The notes below the pieces were generated by a model. The model ran no database searches. It was not told where the DNA came from and saw nothing but the letters and a program-made list of their open reading frames with translations. From Sphingobacterium thalpophilum (lineage in GTDB: Bacteria; Bacteroidota; Bacteroidia; Flavobacteriales; Flavobacteriaceae): a stretch of 11,519 bases of DNA. Positions 1 through 6,754 of this stretch are shown here, piece by piece; the stretch's first letter is position 1; every line of letters starts with the position of its first letter. The stretch covers positions 1 through 11,519 of the forward strand of contig CALPOS020000052.1 in NCBI GenBank assembly GCA_943325255.2. Reading direction: 5' to 3'. The translations under genes and the position numbers were made by a program.

Positions 1-1235
1 AGTATGCTTGGACAGGGGATTTAGGCTATCAAATTCAAAAGTATTTTTGGTACGGACTACCAGATAATTTTGGAGCAACACTTACGGCAGAAAATCGGTC
101 TTCGGTGATTGATCGCATCGACGAAGGACAAACGTACAACAACTTTAATCTGGGCGGAAGAATTAGTTTTAAAGAAACGATTTTTAATGGATTGAATTTG
201 AAGTTCAATCGTTTTTGGGATGCGTATGGTTCTGCGGAGAATCGCTTTGTTGTGCGTCCGACCCTAGGTTTTGAAATGTTTAGAAAAGACATCAAAACGA
301 TTGTGACAGTCGATCATTTGAGTGGTTCATTTAATGACACGTTCAATTTTAAATATGGATATACTAATTTGGGCGTTCATCCTAGTTTTGGTATGAGAAA
401 AGACGATTGGTCATTTGATATCGGAGCAGAAGTGGTTTTGGGAATGGATAATGAGAACAGTAAAAACAAAGTATTTTTCTACCCGAAAGCCAATGCGTCT
501 TTGAAAGTGGTGGGCGATTTTATGATTTTCTTCATGGGAATTGATGGTGAACTACAACAGAACTCTTACCGTGAATTCACGAATGAAAATCCATTTTTGT
601 CGCCAACACTTGATATCCGTCCGACGGACCGGCAGTTTGATGTCTTTGCAGGATTAAAAGGGAAATTGGCGAGCGCAGTAAGTTATAACGTTCGTGGATC
701 TGTAATCAACGAAAAAAACAGGGCACTTTTTGTTGCTAATAATTATGATGATTCCATCTTGGTGCAAAAAATGTATCAATACGGAAATTCGTTTGGTTTG
801 ACGTATGATACACTCCGAACGTTTCGATTGTTTGGTGAATTGAAAGCTGATTTTTCGAAGAATGTTGCGGTTGGTGTGAACGGGACTTTCAACACGTATT
901 CCCAAGAGAACCTTCCTGAAGCATGGAATTTACCGCAATTCCAACTCGGAGCCAATATCGATGCAAATATTACGGCTAAATGGTACGCAGGTGCAAATTT
1001 ATTTTTTGTCGGCGATAGAAAGGATTCTCAATCCAATACTCCTATAGTTTCTGTTACAAAAACCGTAAAAAGTTATTTTGATGCCAATGCCCATGTGGGT
1101 TACAAATACAACCAACGTTTTAATGCCTTTCTTAATTTGAATAATATCGGCAATCAAGCTTATGAAAGATGGCTAAATTTCCCAGTGCAGTCGTTTCAAG
1201 TATTGCTAGGCGCCAATTATAAATTTGATTTTTAA
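1..1235 (+). CDS. Outer-membrane beta-barrel protein, TonB-dependent receptor-like (5' truncated)
   Basis: The frame is open from base 3 and ends at TAA 1233-1235, giving 410 visible residues; the start lies left of the window. The GTG at 105 is only an internal codon. The protein is a long run of alternating polar and aromatic/hydrophobic strands separated by short turns, typical of an outer-membrane barrel, and it ends in ...NYKFDF with a terminal Phe, the usual signal for barrel assembly. The sequence before the end (strands with NLNNIGNQAYERW) resembles the last strands of TonB-dependent receptors, where a Leu-Asn-Asn-(Leu/Ile) turn is common. The plug domain and TonB box would lie upstream, so the substrate cannot be named. 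A non-TonB barrel or porin-like protein remains possible. Barrel nature is well supported; receptor assignment is moderate. Confidence 0.75.
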   Translation, partial: YAWTGDLGYQIQKYFWYGLPDNFGATLTAENRSSVIDRIDEGQTYNNFNLGGRISFKETIFNGLNLKFNRFWDAYGSAENRFVVRPTLGFEMFRKDIKTIVTVDHLSGSFNDTFNFKYGYTNLGVHPSFGMRKDDWSFDIGAEVVLGMDNENSKNKVFFYPKANASLKVVGDFMIFFMGIDGELQQNSYREFTNENPFLSPTLDIRPTDRQFDVFAGLKGKLASAVSYNVRGSVINEKNRALFVANNYDDSILVQKMYQYGNSFGLTYDTLRTFRLFGELKADFSKNVAVGVNGTFNTYSQENLPEAWNLPQFQLGANIDANITAKWYAGANLFFVGDRKDSQSNTPIVSVTKTVKSYFDANAHVGYKYNQRFNAFLNLNNIGNQAYERWLNFPVQSFQVLLGANYKFDF

Positions 1236-1366
1236 TTACAGCAATTTCTAACCTTTTTGCTATTCAGAGGTAAATCATAAATCAAACTTATTATCTTGCA
1301 GTACTTTTAGGTTTCGTGGCGGAAGATGATAATTGTTATCGCAAGTCATTTTTGATGATATAGGTA

Positions 1367-1400
1367 TTGAAACATAGAAAGACAATTGCAATTAAATTTG
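1367..1400 (+). promoter_or_regulatory. Candidate Bacteroidota promoter for the MBOAT-SGNH unit
   Basis: TAAATTTG at 1393-1400 matches the Bacteroidota -7 consensus TAnnTTTG exactly. A TTG at 1367-1369 lies 23 bases upstream, about where the -33 element belongs. Transcription would start roughly 25-30 bases before the ATG at 1434. The 198-base gap between the barrel gene and the MBOAT gene holds no other recognisable element and no convincing terminator. The motif is short and the DNA AT-rich, so chance occurrence is possible. Confidence 0.45.
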
Positions 1401-1433
1401 GGTATAAATAAATTAATACAATAGGGAACAGAT

Positions 1434-2882
1434 ATGCTTTTTAATTCACTAAGCTTTGCCATATTTCTGCCAATTGTATTTTTTCTATATTGGTTTGTTG
1501 CGAAGCGAGAAGTTCGATTTCAAAATATCATTTTATTAGTTTCGAGTTACTTTTTTTACGCATGTTGGGATTGGAGGTTTTTATTTTTACTTATCGCGTC
1601 AACCTCATTAGATTATTACACGGGTATCAAAATAGCTGATGCTTCCACAAAAGCAAAAAAAAAGTTTTGGTTGTGGCTAAGTATCACTATTAATTTGGGA
1701 TTTCTCGGTGTTTTTAAGTACTATAATTTTTTTGCAGCTTCTTTTGTTGATGCAATTTCGTCGTTAGGTTTGAAAGCGGATTTAGGATCCATTAATATTA
1801 TACTTCCTGTTGGAATTTCATTTTACACTTTTCACGGTTTGTCTTATGTTATTGATTTGTATAAGGACAAAATTAAACCTGAAAAAGACCTCATTAATTA
1901 CTCTGTTTTTGTGTGCTTTTTTCCGCTTTTGGTTGCGGGTCCGATAGAGCGAGCCACGCATCTTTTGCCCCAAATAATTAAAAAAAGAGAATTTGATTAT
2001 TCACAGGCACTCGATGGCTTAAAGCAAATTTTATGGGGTTTGTTTAAAAAAATGGTCATTGCAGATCATTGCGCTACCTATGTCAATTTGATTTTTAAAG
2101 ACGCTTCAGATTATTCTGGTAGCACACTAATTTTAGGGGCATTGTTCTTTTCATTTCAGATCTATTGCGATTTTTCAGGGTATTCAGATATCGCCCTGGG
2201 AACAGCCCGACTTTTCGGTATAGAATTGCTGCGAAATTTTGCTTTTCCTTATTTTTCTCGAGACATTGCGGAGTTTTGGAGACGATGGCACATTTCGTTG
2301 TCGTCGTGGTTTAGAGATTATTTATATATTCCATTAGGGGGAAGTCGCGTTAGCAAATGGATCAGTGTTAGAAATATGTTTATTATTTTTCTAGTCAGTG
2401 GCTTTTGGCATGGAGCCAATTGGACATTTCTCGCGTGGGGAGCGCTACACGCATTTTATTTCATGCCACTTTTATTGATGAATAAAAATAGAAACCACAT
2501 AGATATTGTTGCAAAAGGAAAGCACTTTCCAACCATTAATGAATTATTTTCAATGTTATCTACTTTTGGTTTAGTTGTTTTTGGTTGGATTTTTTTTAGA
2601 GCAGAAAGCCTTGAGCATGCCATAGATTATATTTCAGGAATATTTTCGTTTGATTTATTTAGCTGGCCTTATTTCACGGGAATAAAAGAGGCAGCAATAA
2701 CAATACTATTTATTGTTTTACTGATAGCCATGGAATGGATGGGCCGGGAACAAGAATATGCCATCAAAACCATTGCTTCACGATGGAGAAAGCCATTTCA
2801 ATGGTGTTTTTACTATGTGATTGTGATGCTTATTTTCTTATTCGGATCGAAGAGTCAGGAGTTTATTTACTTTCAATTTTAG
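1434..2882 (+). CDS. MBOAT-family membrane O-acyltransferase (AlgI/DltB/PatA-like)
   Basis: This 482-residue polytopic inner-membrane protein belongs to the MBOAT family, which carries acyl groups (most often acetyl) across the membrane for transfer to extracytoplasmic glycans. Visible hallmarks are VGISFYTFHGLSYVID around residues 126-141, CDFSGYSDIALG around 245-256, FWRRWHISLSSWFRDYLYIP at 281-300, and SGFWHGANWTFLAWGALHA at 322-340. His326 of the FWHG motif is the expected invariant catalytic histidine, with His286 and His339 also in conserved positions. Length is normal for AlgI-type proteins. The ATG at 1434 starts directly before the first hydrophobic segment. The next gene begins 4 bases after the stop and encodes an SGNH protein, the standard partner of an MBOAT. 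Acceptor (exopolysaccharide, lipopolysaccharide, peptidoglycan or other) cannot be read from the sequence. No dltA or dltC-like gene is present, so D-alanylation is not supported. Confidence 0.95.
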   Translation: MLFNSLSFAIFLPIVFFLYWFVAKREVRFQNIILLVSSYFFYACWDWRFLFLLIASTSLDYYTGIKIADASTKAKKKFWLWLSITINLGFLGVFKYYNFFAASFVDAISSLGLKADLGSINIILPVGISFYTFHGLSYVIDLYKDKIKPEKDLINYSVFVCFFPLLVAGPIERATHLLPQIIKKREFDYSQALDGLKQILWGLFKKMVIADHCATYVNLIFKDASDYSGSTLILGALFFSFQIYCDFSGYSDIALGTARLFGIELLRNFAFPYFSRDIAEFWRRWHISLSSWFRDYLYIPLGGSRVSKWISVRNMFIIFLVSGFWHGANWTFLAWGALHAFYFMPLLLMNKNRNHIDIVAKGKHFPTINELFSMLSTFGLVVFGWIFFRAESLEHAIDYISGIFSFDLFSWPYFTGIKEAAITILFIVLLIAMEWMGREQEYAIKTIASRWRKPFQWCFYYVIVMLIFLFGSKSQEFIYFQF

Positions 2883-2886
2883 TCGA

Positions 2887-3813
2887 ATGAGGAAATTTAT
2901 AATTAACATATCACTTTTCGCGATTTTATGTATCATTTCCATCTTTATTGTACTATCGAGAACCGATGGATACGCAGATCCATATTATCTTAGGTTTACT
3001 ACTCCGAAACAAAACAGTTTCATCATTGGGAATTCAAAAGCCGCACAAGGGTTAAATCCAGAAGTTATCAATAAAACATTAAATACAGACATCTATAACT
3101 ATTCATTTGATATCAGTAAAAGTCCATTTGGCCCTGCCTATTTGAATAGCATAAAACGCAAGCTTAGCAAAGAGAAAAAAGACGAAATTTTTATTATTAC
3201 AGTCGACTGTTGGAGCATTTCTAGTAGAGGCAAAGATCCAAATGATATTTCTAGTTTTGGGGAAAATACGTCCTGCGTTGGTGAGATGCAGGATGTAGAT
3301 CAAGATCCAAATTTTGAGTACTTAACAAAATACATGTTGGGCAATTATTACAAAATAATTTTTAAACCGACGGTCGCGCAGTTACACGAAAATGGATGGC
3401 TTGAAGTTTCTTTAGATATGGATTCAAGTTCGGTGGCAAGAAGAATAAAAAGCACTTTAGTCGAATACCAAAATTATTTGTCGTTGTATCAATTTTCAAA
3501 AGTGAGACTTGATTACCTCATCAACACGATCGATTTCCTAAAACAATATGGTCACGTCTATGTGGTTAGGCTGCCGGTGTCTCCTCAATTGTTGGATATT
3601 GAAAACCAACTAGCACCAAATTTCAGCGAATTACTGCAAATTCCCAACGAAAAATCTTCCGGCTTTCTCGACTTGACCTCAAAAAACAGTCTCTTCAGTT
3701 ATACTGACGGCGTTCATCTTAGTGGAAAATCTAGTAAATTGGTTTCTGAAGAAATTGCGCTTTGGATTAAAGACCGTGAACGAGATGAAGATTTAAATCA
3801 TCCCAAAAAATAA
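2887..3813 (+). CDS. Membrane-anchored SGNH-type acyltransferase/esterase partner of MBOAT
   Basis: The 308-residue product has one N-terminal hydrophobic segment (about residues 5-24) preceded by Arg-Lys, so it is probably anchored in the inner membrane with the rest in the periplasm. Right after the anchor comes FIIGNSKAAQGLNP with Ser50 as the likely block I nucleophile. Near the C-terminus DGVHLSGK (Asp274, His277) fits the DxxH block V. The order, Ser early and DxxH late, resembles DltD and PatB rather than AlgX/AlgJ, where the Asp-His motif precedes the Ser. A clear block III GxND motif is not visible. The gene follows the MBOAT gene by 4 bases and is surely co-transcribed with it. The expected role is to accept the acyl group exported by the MBOAT protein and pass it to a glycan. 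Pairing and fold are well supported; chemistry and acceptor are inferred. Confidence 0.8.
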   Translation: MRKFIINISLFAILCIISIFIVLSRTDGYADPYYLRFTTPKQNSFIIGNSKAAQGLNPEVINKTLNTDIYNYSFDISKSPFGPAYLNSIKRKLSKEKKDEIFIITVDCWSISSRGKDPNDISSFGENTSCVGEMQDVDQDPNFEYLTKYMLGNYYKIIFKPTVAQLHENGWLEVSLDMDSSSVARRIKSTLVEYQNYLSLYQFSKVRLDYLINTIDFLKQYGHVYVVRLPVSPQLLDIENQLAPNFSELLQIPNEKSSGFLDLTSKNSLFSYTDGVHLSGKSSKLVSEEIALWIKDRERDEDLNHPKK

Positions 3814-3882
3814 TCGTAAAATGGTTCTTCAAAAATTTGACTTACCTTTTTAAATCATGCAACTAATTTCGAAATTAAAAAT

Positions 3883-4332
3883 ATGACGTTTAAGCAAAAA
3901 ATTCATCAGCATTACTCAATGTTATTGCAAGACAAAATCGATGTTTTTCGGGATATGATTATTGCTTTAACTCAAGATTCAAAAAACGACGCTAAAGGTT
4001 CTGCGGGAGACAAGCACGAAACTGCTTTGTCGATGATGCATATTGAACAAGAAAAACTCAATCGAAAACTGCAGGAGTTTTTAGATCAAAAAGCACTGCT
4101 TGACAAGATTGATGTTTATCAGAATTTCCAGAAAATTGGATTAGGTAGTTTGGTGCAAGCTAATGGAATGTGGCTATTTGTTTCCACTGCTTTACCAAAA
4201 ATTATGATGGAAGACAAAACTATTATAGCCGTTTCCCAGCATTCACCATTGGGAAGTCACTTGTTAGGAAAGGAAATTGGTTTTTCCTTTACAATTAATG
4301 AAACGCACTATCAAATAGAAAAAGTCGAGTAA
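3883..4332 (+). CDS. Small GreA/GreB C-terminal-like protein
   Basis: The product has 149 residues. Residues about 10-75 are charged and heptad-like, consistent with a coiled coil, and carry DAKGSAGDKHETA at 36-48. Residues 119-133 (QHSPLGSHLLGKEIG) match the SPLGxALLGKxxGD signature of the C-terminal domain of transcript-cleavage factors GreA/GreB, followed by a short strand-rich tail. Similar short flavobacterial proteins are, as I recall, often labelled GreA/GreB-family or, mistakenly, 3-oxoacyl-ACP synthase; nothing here looks like a ketosynthase. The acidic GreA tip motif (DLSENAEY-type) is not visible, so RNA-cleavage activity is doubtful; an RNA polymerase-binding regulator is a reasonable guess. 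It lies 69 bases after the SGNH gene on the same strand and ends 6 bases from the convergent glycosyltransferase stop. The ATG at 3883 is the only sensible start. Confidence 0.7.
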   Translation: MTFKQKIHQHYSMLLQDKIDVFRDMIIALTQDSKNDAKGSAGDKHETALSMMHIEQEKLNRKLQEFLDQKALLDKIDVYQNFQKIGLGSLVQANGMWLFVSTALPKIMMEDKTIIAVSQHSPLGSHLLGKEIGFSFTINETHYQIEKVE

Positions 4333-4338
4333 CTACAA

Positions 4339-5769
4339 TTATATTTTTTCGAAAATATCGATGAAGACTTGTTGGTTTTCAAAATGTTTGATGCGTTTGT
4401 AGTGTTCGGGATTATGGATTTCATCATATTCTTGATCATTGACATTGAAAACATTAGAATAGAAAATATACTTTCTTTGACCATCGTAATAATGGAACCC
4501 TCTATAATCACCATTTAAGTCTATTTGATCAATCCGGGCGAGGTTTGGGAAAAAAGATTGCACTTGTTCAAAATCAATATGCTCTTTGTTTAAATATTCT
4601 ATCGCTTGATGTCTTAATTTGAAATAGGGTAAATGTGCTAGCGTGCTATCCCAACCTTTGGCAATTTTGTCGGGATAAACAATAAAATTACCACCGACTA
4701 AACATAAAATCCATAAGATACTTAGGGTGTACTTTAGTTTTTGATGGACAAAATCGGAGAAAAGTATCGCCGCTGTTAAAAGTGAAAACGTCAAGTAAAT
4801 TGGAATAAGATACCGATAACCCATCAAGTTTTTTGCCCACAGCATATTTAACGGAAGTATGATCATACTGAATATCGTAAAGAAAAGCAAAAGTCGAAAA
4901 GGCTTGGTTTTGAAGAGCTGTTTTTTGTGTAACATCAATAGTGGTAAAGCAATCAGCCAGGCGCTAAATCTGCCGAAATCCAATATCCGCCATGCGTACA
5001 ATCCAATATTGAAAAGAAAGTCGTTGAAATGGTCTACCCGCTCAAAACTCTTTGCCCACGGTGAATCGTCATGAAATCCAATCCACCCTTTTTCCACATA
5101 GTGAAAGGAATTGTAACCTACAAACAGTATAACAGCAGGAAGATATAGCAAACTTCTAGTAAAGAGTTGTTGCGTAATTTTTCGGGAAGTAGTTTTAAAA
5201 TCGATGTGGATAAAGATATCCAAACTCAGAAGACATAACGATATCATCATGCCTCGCATGCTTGTTAGAAACAAGCAAAAAACAGCAATCATAATCCATT
5301 TCTTTTTGTTATCGAGTACTGAATTCAATCCCAATAGAAAGAAAAAAAGCAAACATACATCAGGAGAAACTAAAGTCATCTGACTCAAAAGAGAAGGATC
5401 TGCCAAGACTAAAATTGAAGCTAATCCAACAAATTGTTCTGGTACGAATTTCCGACAGACTTCAAAAGTTTGAAACACAATACCTAGCGCAAAAGGCAAT
5501 ATTCCAAAATGGCTTACTTCGAGTGTTCTTCCAAATATTTCCCATAATAGGGCAATGTAAATTCCGAAAGTGGGTATATGTCCACTATCCATGTCGGTTG
5601 GCAAAAGCAAGGAAGTAAAATGAGAATAATAATAATATTCGGCATGTTTTGAACCCAATTGAACCGTATCCCAAAAAAAACTATTGTGACTGGTACAAAC
5701 AACAATAAAAAGTACCAAAAAGCTGCAAAATAGCAGGGCGATAATATTTTTCGTTTTTGTACCTATCAT
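4339..5769 (-). CDS. Multi-pass GT-C-like glycosyltransferase (PMT/ArnT-like membrane protein)
   Basis: This 476-residue integral membrane protein has about ten predicted hydrophobic segments between residues 8 and 370, then a soluble tail of roughly 105 residues. After the first segment comes FFWDTVQLGSKHAEYYY, with Asp34 in the position of the acidic residue of the first extracytoplasmic loop of GT-C enzymes. Residues 61-87 contain DSGHIPTFGIYIALLW followed by IFG and VSH, resembling the HPPLY/LxxxWxxIFG region of the PMT/ArnT (GT39/GT83-like) families. Such enzymes move a sugar from a polyprenyl-phosphate donor to an acceptor on the outer side of the membrane. The start ATG overlaps the stop of the upstream GT2 gene as ATGA (5769-5766), implying translational coupling and probably supply of the donor by that enzyme. 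Sugar and acceptor (lipid A, polysaccharide or protein) cannot be determined. Membrane topology is clear; GT-C assignment is moderately strong. Confidence 0.75.
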   Translation of the reverse strand: MIGTKTKNIIALLFCSFLVLFIVVCTSHNSFFWDTVQLGSKHAEYYYYSHFTSLLLPTDMDSGHIPTFGIYIALLWEIFGRTLEVSHFGILPFALGIVFQTFEVCRKFVPEQFVGLASILVLADPSLLSQMTLVSPDVCLLFFFLLGLNSVLDNKKKWIMIAVFCLFLTSMRGMMISLCLLSLDIFIHIDFKTTSRKITQQLFTRSLLYLPAVILFVGYNSFHYVEKGWIGFHDDSPWAKSFERVDHFNDFLFNIGLYAWRILDFGRFSAWLIALPLLMLHKKQLFKTKPFRLLLFFTIFSMIILPLNMLWAKNLMGYRYLIPIYLTFSLLTAAILFSDFVHQKLKYTLSILWILCLVGGNFIVYPDKIAKGWDSTLAHLPYFKLRHQAIEYLNKEHIDFEQVQSFFPNLARIDQIDLNGDYRGFHYYDGQRKYIFYSNVFNVNDQEYDEIHNPEHYKRIKHFENQQVFIDIFEKI

Positions 5770-6527
5770 TTTCCAGTCAATTTTGATGTGGAGAATAATG
5801 GACTTTCCAATATTTTGTTTTTTGCCAGGAAATATAGCAATGAGGTTTTCAAAACACCGAAGCCATAGACTGTGCTTCGTTTGAAATTGATTGAGGAGGC
5901 GTCGTCAAAATACTTGGTGGGACAAGTAATTTCTGCAATTTCATATCCATTATAGAATATTTGCGCTAGAAATTGATTGTCAAAAATAAAATCATCAGAA
6001 TTAGCATTATAATCGATGCTTTCTAACACTTGCCGATTGTAGGCTCTGTAACCAGTGTGGTATTCTGACAATTTTTGATTCATCAAGAGATTTTGACTTA
6101 ATGTTAGAAATCTGTTGGCAACATATTTATAAATAGGCATGCCGCCTTTTAAAGCACCTTTGCCTAAAATTCGTGAACCAATCACTACCGGATAAACGTC
6201 ATTCGCAATTAAGTAACTCATGGAATGAATCAGCTTTGGCGTATATTGATAATCTGGATGCAACATGATGATGATATCTCCACCTAATTCTAACGCTTTG
6301 TTGTAACAAGTTTTTTGGTTGCCACCATAACCCAAATTAATATCATGTTTGATGACATGTTTAATTCCAAGTTCTTGTGCGACTAAAATCGTTGCATCCG
6401 GACTGTTATCATCTACTAGAACGACCTCATCTACAATATCGAAAGGAATTTCATGGTAGGTTTTGATGAGCGTAAGCTCGGCCTTGTATGCAGGAAGAAC
6501 AACTATGATTTTTTTCGAACCGATCAT
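5766..6527 (-). CDS. Family 2 glycosyltransferase, polyprenyl-phosphate-sugar synthase-like
   Basis: The 253-residue product is a GT-A fold glycosyltransferase of the dolichol/undecaprenyl-phosphate mannosyltransferase type. It starts with IIVVLPAYKAELTL, followed by the nucleotide-binding VDEVVLVDDNSPDAT (Asp39, Asp40), GYGGNQKTCYNKAL, the metal-site region MLHPDYQY (88-95), and the EYHTGYRAYNR segment at 155-165 typical of the catalytic domain of this group. It has no C-terminal transmembrane pair or GtrA domain, so it should act as a cytoplasmic, membrane-peripheral enzyme making a lipid-phosphate monosaccharide. Its stop overlaps the start of the GT-C-like gene by 4 bases, which fits a donor-maker and donor-user pair. 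The ATG at 6527 gives the expected N-terminus and lies about 20 bases downstream of a perfect -7 box. The sugar cannot be assigned from sequence alone. Confidence 0.92.
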   Translation of the reverse strand: MIGSKKIIVVLPAYKAELTLIKTYHEIPFDIVDEVVLVDDNSPDATILVAQELGIKHVIKHDINLGYGGNQKTCYNKALELGGDIIIMLHPDYQYTPKLIHSMSYLIANDVYPVVIGSRILGKGALKGGMPIYKYVANRFLTLSQNLLMNQKLSEYHTGYRAYNRQVLESIDYNANSDDFIFDNQFLAQIFYNGYEIAEITCPTKYFDDASSINFKRSTVYGFGVLKTSLLYFLAKNKILESPLFSTSKLTGK

Positions 6528-6546
6528 TGCAGGAATTAATGTGTAG

Positions 6547-6554
6547 CAAATATA
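6547..6554 (-). promoter_or_regulatory. Candidate -7 promoter box for the glycosyltransferase pair
   Basis: On the minus strand these bases read TATATTTG, an exact TAnnTTTG match, followed by C as often seen in flavobacterial promoters. Initiation would give a leader of only about 15 bases before the GT2 start at 6527. No TTG lies at the usual -33 distance, so the assignment rests on the -7 box and its position. Confidence 0.45.
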
Positions 6555-6709
6555 AAATTCAAAATCAAAACTATGCGATTTTTAATGAATTAAAACTTAG
6601 ACACATCTGTTTTAAGTAATTTAGTTACAATATTGATGTAATTGTTTTAATTTGATTTTAATTTAAAGTTAAATTTTTTATTTGTGTTTATATTTAGTAT
6701 CTAAAGATT
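6555..6709. other. AT-rich divergent intergenic spacer
   Basis: This is the core of the 227-base spacer between the divergent glycosyltransferase and asnB genes. Bases 6581-6680 contain 15 G or C in 100, well below the neighbouring genes. An imperfectly centred inverted repeat, AATTTAA-AG-TTAAATT, lies at 6660-6675, but in DNA this AT-rich it may be chance. No open frame or RNA gene was recognised; it most likely holds only promoters and perhaps an operator. Confidence 0.5.
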
Positions 6710-6717
6710 CATATTTG
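6710..6717 (+). promoter_or_regulatory. Weak candidate -7 promoter box for asnB
   Basis: CATATTTG matches TAnnTTTG except for the first base and ends 37 bases before the asnB ATG. A TTTG at 6681-6684 is 25 bases upstream, slightly farther than the usual -33 spacing. It is the best candidate in the spacer for rightward transcription, but it is not strong. Confidence 0.3.
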
Positions 6718-6754
6718 CAACAAATTTAAAATTTGATCTTAAAATATAATTGAT

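Noticed and set aside
105..107. GTG as the start of the outer-membrane barrel gene
   Set aside because: The same frame is open and barrel-like from base 3, so the gene enters from outside the window.
1240..1261. AGCAA...TTGCT repeat as terminator of the barrel gene
   Set aside because: It has only a 5-bp stem with a 12-base loop and no T-run after it.
4341..4358. Inverted repeat ATATTTT-TTCG-AAAATAT near the convergent stops, as a shared terminator
   Set aside because: The stem is made only of A-T pairs, it lies within the last codons of the GT-C-like gene, and no T-run follows on the plus strand.
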